From Copromyces sp. CBS 386.78 (taxonomy: Eukaryota; Ascomycota; Sordariomycetes; Sordariales; Sordariaceae): 64,000 nucleotides of DNA. Where the stretch lies: positions 1 through 64,000 of the forward strand of contig MU839119.1 in NCBI GenBank assembly GCA_030685235.1, given 5' to 3'. Positions within the stretch are counted from its first letter, which is position 1, and the number at the start of each line of letters is the position of its first letter. The notes below the pieces were generated by a model. That model ran no database searches and was not told the DNA's origin. It saw only the letters and a program-made list of their open reading frames with translations. Positions 34,760 to 44,430 of the stretch are shown piece by piece. Both the position numbers and the translations under genes were made by a program.

Positions 34760-34767
34760 TATAAAAA
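34760..34767 (+). promoter_or_regulatory. TATA box of SSP copy E
   Basis: A TATAAAAAA word about 105 bases before the start codon of copy E, in the same relative position as the TATA-like words of the sister genes. Confidence 0.5.
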
Positions 34768-34865
34768 AGACTGGACGACAAGTTCGTCGTTGAGAGGTTT
34801 GGACCATCTCGAACAACTTCACTTACATGACAACCTGCAAATCCAAGTTAAAACCCGCCATCATC

Positions 34866-35629
34866 ATGCTCTCCTCCGTCATCACTTCTGGAGCCATCTT
34901 GGCCATGCTACAGGCGTGTATCAAACCTTGGGATATTTTGCCACATGTCAAGTCCTACTGACACTTCTCCTACAGGTTCTCCCTGCTGTCGCCATGCCAA
35001 CTATTGCCAACAGAGATGCTTCGCCCATTCCTGGCTACGGCATTGAGGAGCTCATTTGGGAGGTTGAGACCACTCCCGGTGGTCCTACCGTCAATATCGC
35101 CGGCACCGTTCAGGACGTCTATGAGCAACTGGAGAAAGTCAACCCGAACTTTGTCTCTGATTTTGGCCTCGACGACCCTGACAACAGCACTTCCCTCGCT
35201 GCGCCCGTGGAGTCTCGCGCGTACTACATCGAGGCGATTCATTGCGATTACTTTGAATATGCTACTGCGTCTGCCATCAGGGAGGGGATTAAGTACCTGA
35301 ACGGCGTCCCTGGCAAGCCATCGAACGGCCCAGGCCCAGGAAACTGTGGACGAGTCAGCTGTTCATATAATTCAGCCATTTACTGGTGCAACGATGTACG
35401 TTACTAGAAAACTCTTGCGGTTTAGCGGAACCTGACTACCTAACTAACACCTTTCTGCCTCCAGAACACCTACACCAAGACACTCGACGCTTTCGGCTCC
35501 ATCTCGTTGGCTGCCCAGACCCTCCTCGACAGGTGTGGCAGTTCTGGACTCTGGTATGCGGAAGTTGCCCGGGGCCAAATCTTCATGACGGATCGCTGGA
35601 ATGTCATTGTCAGGAAGGACAAGTGCTAA
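34866..35629 (+). CDS. Small secreted cysteine-rich protein, SSP family copy E, with a GC-AG first intron
   Basis: Three exons, 34866-34913, 34976-35395 and 35465-35629, giving 210 residues. Intron 2 (69 bases) is GTACGT..CTCCAG. Intron 1 (62 bases) begins GCGTGT and ends CTACAG. The splice placed at the same codon as in copies C and D (AMLQ to VLPAVAMP) requires a GC donor. Signal-peptide exon MLSSVITSGAILAMLQ. Mature part: PIPGYGIEELIWEVET, then N-I-A-G-T-V-Q, a Cys at I-H-C-D-Y, LNGVPGKPSNGPGPGNCGRV, S-C-S-Y-N-S-A-I-Y-W-C-N-D, then a Cys at D-R-C-G and a terminal K-C. An in-frame ATG 39 bases upstream (34827) could add 13 residues, but the sister genes support the later start. This is the consensus-like member, on the opposite strand from the cluster. 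Confidence 0.85.
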
Positions 35630-36742
35630 ACGGCGCATGGCATCTGGGTCATTAGGTAGTAAAGAAAAAAAGGCCACAATGAGAAGACAGCACGGTACTT
35701 CTCACACGAACGCAAGTGGGGGGCAATCTGTGAGCTCAAAGGATTGACGGCTTCCATTCATTTCTGGTCCATGTCATGTCATGTCATGTCATGTCTGTCC
35801 ACAGTGTGTACAGATACGAATGATTCATGTCCCGAGATTGAGTGAGGCACGTCACAGATAGAAGCACCATGCAAGACAACAACGAACGGCCTTCATCCCA
35901 ACTTTCCTTTCATCTATATTGTATTCTCCCACATAAGTATCTCATCATAATCTTTATCATCCGGTACCAGCTGCCACACGCGCTGGACTAGTATAGGTCT
36001 TAATTCGACGACCATTCATCAATCAGCCTTATTTGGACTACCACTGCCACTACTGACTGCTATTGCACATGCCCCTGTACTTCTTCATTCCTTCCACGCA
36101 ACTACCTTTTATCAAGACCACATCCAAACATTTTTCGTGGCCATGGTCATATCCAGCCGGATACAATCCTGATGTCCTTCCTTCTCTTGCCGACCGACCG
36201 CATTTATTCAAGCCTGGAGCCCTGGCATCTTGCCCACTTGCCGCGGAGCTGATCCCTTTTAACTCGGTTGATCTACCACGCAGTGAATGTGTAGTGGTCT
36301 AGTGGAAGAAGTGGGTTGCCGCACGCCGCAATGTCCATCTCTTAGGCACCTGCACTTGGGCGGTCGCGGGAGGTTGGAATCGAGACGTTCGTGACGGATA
36401 CACACGAGAAGCCGCGGGGTTTGACAGCCGTGAGAGGCTCACTGGAGTAGGGAGGTATGGTCAGCAGATGTTGACAATGAAAATGACGCTGCTGATGTTA
36501 GTGGATGAATTAGTTCTGGTGTTTTGACTAGAATGAAGACAGAAGCCATCGAGCCGAGCCAGCCCACGGGCGTTGTTGAGCGCAAACATTATCCCCTTAA
36601 CCATTCCAATCCAATGTTAATGGAAGCACCTGACATAAGGCAAGCAAAAGAGCCTCGCCTTGTGAAACATGAAGTGTGGATATGTGATAGCGATACTGCC
36701 ATAACCATTCATTTCATTAACCATACCTACTACAGTACACCA
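35630..36742. other. Intergenic; (ATGTC)5 repeat
   Basis: 3' flank of SSP copy E, then sequence without a supported gene. A perfect (ATGTC)5 repeat lies at 35771-35795. Confidence 0.55.
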
Positions 36743-36967
36743 TTAACGAGGATAATCCGTAATGTTCCCAATCCGCACCAGCAAGTAAAACGCCACGATC
36801 AGAAGCGGCGATCTAACAAAAATGGTTTTCCACGTGCGCACAGTCGCCGAAAACAATCCGGCGAGAGATGAGTCCGAGTCGTTGTTGTCCTTCGGCTTCT
36901 CAATCTCCTGCGCTGCCGTCTGCGTCTGCGTCTGCCTCTTCACGCTTCCCAACTTGATCCACCCCAT
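36743..36967 (-). CDS. Tiny single-pass membrane protein, unknown function
   Basis: A 74-residue frame from an ATG (MGWIKLGSVK) to a TAA. The frame stays open upstream, but only through a GTG. After a polar, charged N-terminal half (T-Q-T-A-A-Q-E-I-E-K-P-K) comes SPLLIVAFYLLV, a hydrophobic stretch long enough to cross a membrane, and a short polar end. It looks like a tail-anchored or small organelle membrane protein. I do not recognise it. It ends close to the cerato-platanin gene on the same strand. Support is the length, the ATG and the composition only. Confidence 0.4.
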   Translation of the reverse strand: MGWIKLGSVKRQTQTQTAAQEIEKPKDNNDSDSSLAGLFSATVRTWKTIFVRSPLLIVAFYLLVRIGNITDYPR

Positions 36968-37057
36968 GACCGCCTTCCCAACCTTCACCTCCTAGGTGTC
37001 TTCATCTCCATCAGAACACCTCCCCTTTTTGTTCCTCCCTGCGGGTGCCAAAGTCTC

Positions 37058-37547
37058 CTAAAGCCCACAAGCGCTCAAAGCCACCTGCTGAACCTGCGCA
37101 TCCACACGTCCAAACTGCTCCGCATTGCCGCCCGTCAAGTCGTTCATGGCCTTCTTGCTCATGTTGATGCCGGCGCCGGCGTGGTCGATAGCCAGGATGT
37201 TGATCGTCTTGCCCTTGTACGTGACGCTCCAGCAGGTGCCGCAGTTGGCCGAGTTCCAGCCGCTGACCTGCTCGACACCGCCGACGTAGGGAAAGTTCTT
37301 GATTTGCGACTGGAAGTTCCAGCCGTACTTGGTGATGAGGCCGTTGGCGCCGTCGGAGCACGCGACGACGGTGAGAGAGCGGTTGGGGTCGTCGTAGCCC
37401 GTGTCGTAGGAGACTGTTGCATAATGTTAGGGAAAGGGTTGAAGAGAGGTGGCCAAGTGGAAGAGGGAGATGGGGGAGAGACATACCAGTGGTAGCAGAA
37501 GCGGCGGTGGCCAGGGTGAAGAGGCTGAGGATCTTGGAGAGCTGCAT
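37058..37547 (-). CDS. Cerato-platanin (Snodprot1-type) secreted protein
   Basis: Two exons, 37547-37487 and 37413-37058, joined over a 73-base intron (GTATGT..CAACAG, phase 1), giving 138 residues, the usual family length. The signal peptide is [18 protein letters not shown]. The mature protein starts [10 protein letters not shown], the characteristic opening. It carries the four conserved cysteines ([23 protein letters not shown] at the end) and the family block [20 protein letters not shown] followed by ILAIDHAG. Cerato-platanins are small double-psi beta-barrel proteins of the fungal wall and medium that bind chitin-like oligosaccharides; some act as elicitors in plant pathogens. In a saprotroph a wall role is more likely. 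Confidence 0.95.
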
Positions 37548-40500
37548 ATTGATGGATGTGGGATGTGATGTGGTGTATTTGGTTTGGTTGGGGTCGGTGA
37601 TTATAGTATTATCCAAGAAGAAAACTTGGTATTATTAAGGTGAAGTAGTAGCGAGAGTTGTAGATGGAGGCTGATGCTGGATGCTGGATGTTGATGTGGA
37701 ATGTCAAAAGTCGATATCCCAAAGGCGAGGGAGTAGGACCCTTATATGCATCCCGAAGATCCCTCTCCCCCTCCCTTCTATCTCCTCTGCCCTTGAAGAT
37801 TGACAGACACAATGACACTACCCAATCCACGGGGAAAGAAGGGAATACGGCATCGTGCTGTCCGTAACTTGTGGTGGTTACGGAGATCCACCAGCCCAGT
37901 CAGTCACCACCCACGACACGAGGGGGCTTCATGGAAGCTACCTACGTACCGTACCATCCAGGGTCTTGCAACATGTTGTCACCGCAAATAGAAATCCCCA
38001 GTCCCCCACACTAAGCAACCCGCAGTATAAGTTGCCTTGTTGGACGTCATGGGTAGAGGTAAGGCGGCACTTACACAGCCCGGATGGGAAGTGGCAGCTT
38101 ACCAGAGCCGAGTAGGGTAGCATGCCGAACGCCGCAGAGTTAGCGATGCCAAGCCCGTGTTTTCACCCCATGCAGCAACCCATCTTCCCTTGACTGGCCC
38201 GGGTCTGCGACCTAGCCAAGAACACCCTAACGTCCCCAAGAAGTCTCGTGAGCAACTAGACTACTATCGAGTACGAAGGTTTGCAACGTCGCAACTCCGT
38301 ATTGTCCAGTTGCTATGCCACGTCTACACATAATGCTGATGGCTGGCTTGTTTGTTTGTTGGCTTCGTTTTTGAGGTAAGGAAAGTGGGTTGGCTTCGGT
38401 GCTTCACCGAGCCTCATGATGCTGTGAAACCATCAACTCGTAACGGTTTCGCAGGAGAAACACCCTGGAGAGACAAGCAAACGCCAAACGGTAGAGGTGA
38501 AGTATGTTTGGCAGCTCTTCTGACATCAGTTCGAAACCTTTGGCGGTCGCATACCCGTATCAACAAGACTGGACTCGGAAGAAAAGAACGACATGCCCTC
38601 GACATTCGATTCATGCTCCCATCTCTGGGGTTTCATCGTCGTGCAAACAACCTCACACCATCCTCGCAGCAGTCGCAGCGGGTAAAAGTGGAGGTATCTT
38701 GGACGATCGGCACTTTAGACTAGCATTTCTCGTATTCAACCAGTTCCCACGATCGGTGCAACTCGGCCAATGAAAAACAATCGTCCATGACATATTGGGT
38801 CGGTACAGTCAGACAACAAAATCATCGTGGCTATCGCATACTGACTACCACCTGATCAAGTAAAAAAGGCAGTCGCAGCAATACGGAAGAGGCGAATGGG
38901 AAATCTGTGGGGGATCATCGACAACCGAATCGAAGATAACATGACATCGACCTGCTCGCATAGTGTTTGTGTTTTGCACTTGCACGCCGACCACCATGGC
39001 GCAGTCGCGTACCTCTGTCAACGGATATTCTCTGAGGATTATTTCGAAGGATGGCAAGGAAAAGAGGCTACTTAGGGAGGCGTAACAAGCACAACATACC
39101 TCTACTGCTTTCTCTTCCCCCGGGCTTCCACAAGCCACCTGCTATGCCATCAACCGCTCTGCATCTTCCCGTGCACGACATCGTTTTTCTTCTTTTGCCT
39201 TTCTGTTGCATTTCCTCGACGCCTCTGCTGGAAGTTGCGCAAAACTGTGGAATATGCTCGAAAGCCGCCTCTTCCAATTCCACTTCTCGCCCAGCTCGGC
39301 ATGTTGTTCGTTATCAATGTCTCGGCCAAGTTTGGCCCGGCACTTCAAGTTGTCTTGCCAACAAACCTTGTTGTCATTGTCCTTTCGGGCTCGAACGGCA
39401 AGCTCGCTCGGCAAGCTAACACCAAGCAGGGCTCAATGGCGCCGATCATCCCCTGGACCCTTCTGACCCGTGCCGTCTCCGCCTCCGCTCCGAACCGAAC
39501 GAGCGACTCAGACTTCAGCAGACTTTAGACTTCGGACTTCAACCCGGATCCCCCCCACTTCCCAGAAGTATGGCTCAGCCGTATCGCTGCGTTTGCGGAA
39601 CGCGGCTGCGCCTTTCCGAATCCGAAAGGCAGGCAGGAGAGGGAAGGCACTGATACGTGAAGGCAGGTAGGTGACCGAAAGTCCCAGAATGCCAATGGAA
39701 GCGATCGGTTGACAGTTCGTTCCGTCGTGAAGGCAAAACGAAAATTGACTTTTCCGTTGTCGAACTGACGATGAATGTTTACTTTGCGCTTCGACCCATC
39801 ATTGATCGCGACTGAAAGCGACCTGCTCACCGATTTTGGCTGGGTAACGTTGCGCATAGTGCTGCTGCCCCCCAAGCGACCGAGTACGAACTGGGCTGAC
39901 GATGATGTAAGACGACCGGACTGGACACGACGGCGGAGCTGCTAAATTGGGCAGCCGGTCGGCGTTGTGCATCGTATCTGTTTGTGCAAAGTTGCCTTAC
40001 GTTAGCATGACAGCCTTCTCATCTTTACACACCTTTCCATCATTTGGATAGGGCTCTTTATTCACCGCTTCCGTTCATATCACGTTACCTCGGGATCCCA
40101 CACTCCAGTCTCCCCAGCACAATGTGCTCCCAGGACTTCAGGATATGTCCGACCTTGGTGGTCAAGCGGTCCGCAAGGATGACCCAACCGGTTGGTCGGT
40201 CCTCATTTGTTCAACGTTCCAAGTGGAAGTACCACAAGTATACGTAGCAGCAAGGCGGGACCAGTCTTCACCCGTTTCTTTTTCGACCTATCGGGTTATG
40301 AAAGGGCAAGCGTGAGCAACGAGAATGAACGCAAGTGAAGGACGCTGGGGAGGGGTCATGTCTCATACTGTCCGGTCAGCAAGTCTTCACTTGGGTTGTG
40401 GTGATTTCTCGTTTCTCCGCTCTGCATCGCTTCGTCTCGAGAGCTCGAGCTTGCGGCAGGAGTTGGGACGTGTACGGGAAGTGCTATCTCAAGGGCAAGA

Positions 40501-42075
40501 ACCAAGAAGGAGGGTCTTCTTGGAAACCGGCCTCAGGTTCGCCATCGCAGCACTATACCTGCTCACGATTGTCGAGGGTGGATGCTGTACAATCTCATAT
40601 GCTGGAGGACGACTCAAAGGACGTGGCGATGGTGATCCGGAAGAGCGCTAGGCAGCAAGCTCGGGCACTCTTAGTTCCATCAACTGCCCTGGTCATGATG
40701 ATCTCAGTGTCGCTTGTCCTTTCCAGTTTGGGCATCGTCTCGACTTTTCGAGTCTGTGGCAGGAGGTGCGAGGGAGTGTCCCGTTGTGGATGAGAAGGAG
40801 AGGAAGTCCCAACCAGAGCTCCTTCCTGCACGCTTTGCTGCTCGCGTCAAGTTAAAGGACGCCGCGCCTGCCCATTGCACCTGCTGCAGAACACGGCGAT
40901 TCCATCCATGTGGGGTTCAGGCAAGAGTGAATGTCACTGATCTTTCCCGTCGAGGAAGGATCCAAGTCAAGATCTTTCTCGATGTACAAGTGAGGTAGGA
41001 TGAAGGAGGAAAGAGCGTTGCTTGTCACGCCCGCCAAAAGCGGAGAGTTCAGTGGGGAGTTCTTGCTTAAGCGGGCACCACGCACTTGCACATCGAGGGC
41101 AACCTGAAGTCCACCATGTCCATCAACGCAATCACTGCATTGTTACTTCATCCGTCTTCATTGAAGAAGGCGAACTTGGACATTGTGGCCAGGAGTACCT
41201 AGCAGTGTATATCCGCTACGGAGGTGAACCAAACAATTCCACGTGGGAAATAACTTTGTTATTGCTCATCATGTCTCCCACTTGCCTGCCAAGTGCCAAC
41301 CAGTGACTGGAAGGCTGTTACTTCTCTCAATAAGTAGAGGGCTTACTCGTGCAGAGCGTGGTGCACACAATGTAAATGTCCAACTCTTCGTGAAAGACTT
41401 CATCGGGCATGTCGGTGGATCAATGTCATCAAGGACGGGAGTGGATGTAGGTGATCAAAGATCTATTCAACCCAGCCCAATTGAACAGTAGCAGTATATC
41501 CGGGAAAACGCAAAGTAACAAAAACACCAAGCGAGCAACCACTTCCTTTCCCTCCCTAGCCGTCAACTATACTTCATACATCCATACACCCGTACATCCA
41601 TCAACAACATATCCATGCCTCCAATGTCGACATATTTTCGCTTTTGTTTGCTTCCCGCTTAATTTCGCCCTTTTACACACTGCCGGAAAGCCAAAACGTT
41701 GAAATAATCCAAAAGCCCACACCATTACTCTGACAAGATCCATCCAATATACAGTTCAACGGTGCCTAAAAACGCTCTCGTGCAAGAAGCCAAACCCGAA
41801 CGCCTTTTTTGATGAACACCTTCAGTAGATAAATGACTTAGAAAATAAGCAGCCGCAGGCTTGAATAGTCTTTCCTCGGGTAAATGTCCCGATATGTAGC
41901 CATGTTCCCAAGCGCCGTGTGTGCGTATATGCGTGTAGTCAAGTAGAAACATAAACAAAGGAGAAAAGACTGGAAACCAGCCAAGCGTTGCTTGATTTGC
42001 AACAAATTAGACACTTGTAAAGTAGACTAGATAGGAAGTCCGTGCCTCCCGCTGGCCTCCCCAGTTCCAGCGTCA
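37548..42075. other. Intergenic between cerato-platanin and col-26
   Basis: The first part is the cerato-platanin promoter: a TTATATGC word at about 37741-37748 lies roughly 195 bases upstream. The last 500 bases or so are probably the col-26 3' untranslated region. Between these, open frames such as 39051-39419 and 40335-40793 on the plus strand show no domain, no convincing splice pattern and frames on both strands. I see no supported gene. Confidence 0.5.
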
Positions 42076-44430
42076 CTACCTATGCTGGACCTGCTGCATC
42101 TGCTGCTGTTGTAACGAGTTGTAATCCATCGGGTTCCCGCCCATATGGGTGTTTATCCCTAGCGAATTCATAGTCCCGCCCATTGGCATATCTGTGTTCG
42201 CTCGTTGCAGTGCTTGGAAGTCTCCCACGGTTCGTATTTGCTGTGGTCCTCCTGGTTGCCCTGGTCCTGGTCCTATAGCGAAACTTGTTGCTCGCTGGGG
42301 AGGTGGTGGCCTGCCCATATTCATGGCGTGAGGATCCATGGGATTGTTCATCGTGTTAGTCATGCCATTGGTGTTTATCCCATTGTTCATTCCGTTCCCT
42401 ATGCGGTTATTCATGCCATTGTTTATCCCGGGATTAATCCCCTGGCCCATGTGTATTCGCTGTGGAATGGATAGGTTTGGCGCGGAAGTGATATTCCCTG
42501 TGTTGATCCCTTGCATTTGGTTGATATTGGCAAAGGCGGGTATCGATGGGTGATGACCGTGCTGCGACTGCTGACTTGACATGCCATTGGGCGCACCTAG
42601 TGGTGTTGGTGGCGCGTGGCTTATTGGGCTCATCACCATCTCAGGCATTGTGGTAAATTCGGAAGGGAGACCGTGGTGCATGTCCATCTGACCGGTGGGA
42701 GACATGATGGAAGGGGAGTTGCCATATGGCGAGCTCATGTCGTTATTGGAGTGTCCTCCGTTGGGGCTTCCAGAGTCATTGCTCAATTCATCCATGCAAG
42801 GAAGGCCAAACTTGTTGTCGTCGTAGTCGAAGCAAGCAGGTTGACCCATGCCAGCGTTGCCAAATCCATCAAAGATATCAATGTTGCAAGGAGGCAGGCC
42901 AAGGTTAGGCTGCTCGGGCGCAAACTGGAGCATCGGGTTCGCCAGAGTAGGTATGAAGTCGTGAACCTTGCCGAGGAGGAGCGGCAGGAATCGGTGATCA
43001 CCAGAGCGAAGCACCGAAAGGACGTTCAAGACCTGATGAAGCTGCTCACGCGGTCCCACCTTGAAAGGAATCCGCCTAGATGGCTGGTTGGAAAGCACAT
43101 CGGCAAGGGTGCAGGTAACGCCGAGAAGCTTCTCGATCAAGGTCAAGCCAGGAAGACCGAGGTTACCGGGGAAGTTGGCAACCATAGGAAGCAAGTCATT
43201 CGCAATATCGACCGGGTACGGGTAAGGGAGGCCGGCCTCGTTGCTGTTTCCGCTCGCCACTGTCAACTGCCACGTCGTGTTCTTAACCCATTGCTGGTTC
43301 ATTTGCATCTCATTGAGCTGGCTGTCCTCATCGCGGAGGTATGCCGGCAGGACATCATCGAAGCTCTTTTGTAGCCCACCAAAGTAGCTTGCGCATTCGT
43401 CTCTCGTCTTGTTCCAAAGAGGGAGAAGGGCGTTGTCGAAAGCACGGAAGAGGTTGACCTTTTGGAAGAAACCGTTGAGCTGATGGGGCAGCAGTTCCGT
43501 GTTGTCATCGTTGATTGTGGGAGGGTTGATGGTCGCCTCAAGGGTCAGGGGGCGACGTCGTTGGAGGGCATAGGCTCTAAAAACAACCATGACGATTAGC
43601 AATTACGCAACGTAGGACGAATAGCGTGGGGTTAAGACATACCTCTCCGTGGCAAAGAGAAGCCAGTACAACCGTCTGCGGCGAGACGACTCGATAATGT
43701 CGTACTGCGTTTGCGAGTACGTGTCCTCCTTGTTCATGCCAGCAATGTGCGCCATTGTTGTGGCCTCGCGCAGATGGAACCAGGCCTTTTCGTGCATGTC
43801 GAGGCCGTGGAAGCACGCAAAGAGGAAATAGCTGGTGACCAACGTGTTGTGGCTTGGGTTGTCGGAATATTCGAAAGCCTTGCGAACGCGAAGCGTCTCC
43901 TCCAGCAGTAGCGTGCTCGAAACAATGTTGGCTCCAGGCATGTTATCGAAGCTGTAGGGATCACCACCGGGCATGGGCATGCCGGGCTGCAGGAACATGA
44001 ATGCGCACAAAGCCGTAAGCACGCAGTATGTATCAAGGCTTTGGTCGACGTATAGTGCTTGCTGCTCGAGCCGCTGACGGTTTAGGACGGGCATCATTGT
44101 GTACATGTTGGTGAAGAAGAACTCGATGCATTCCTTGACCATATCGCTCGTGAGGAGGCCGGGGGTCGGGGCCAGGTTCGGACTCGAAGGCGGGCTGTTG
44201 ATGCCATTGAGGCGATTCTGGACCTTGGCAGAGAGACTTGTTTGTCGCTGTGTTTCGCGCAGTTCGCTGATGACCTTTGCGCGCGAGCCCTTGGGGCCCT
44301 TCTTTTGGGGAATGGCATTGTAGGTGCACGTCAACTGCGAGGCGTGGCAATTGCGACACGGGTTGATGCCATCACACTTGACCTTGCGACGATGACAGGC
44401 ATCGCAGGCGCGTTTGACGGCGGTAGACAT
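42076..44430 (-). CDS. col-26: Zn2Cys6 transcription factor COL-26 (AmyR/BglR orthologue)
   Basis: Two exons, 44430-43643 and 43576-42076, joined over a 66-base intron (43577-43642; GTATGT, GCTAAT branch, TTTTTAG), giving 762 residues. The frame is kept (LLFATER to AYALQRRRP). The binuclear zinc cluster is at residues 9-35 (Cys 9, 12, 19, 25, 28, 35; core RACDACHRRKVKCDG), followed by a basic linker KKGPKGSRAKVISELRET. The fungal transcription-factor middle homology region spans about residues 90-300 (FFTNMYTMMPVLNRQRL). The C-terminal third is rich in Asn, Gly, Met, Pro and Gln, with MNNRIGNGMNNGIN repeats, probably an activation or interaction region. The zinc cluster and linker match AmyR, the regulator of starch-degrading genes in Aspergillus. 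In N. crassa the orthologue COL-26 acts in glucose sensing and in starch and cellulose gene control. Confidence 0.93.

Noticed and set aside
36285..36400. A tRNA A-box-like word (AGTGGTCTAGTGG) followed by GGTTGGAATCG
   Set aside because: The acceptor and T-arm stems do not pair and the B-box is imperfect. At most a chance match.
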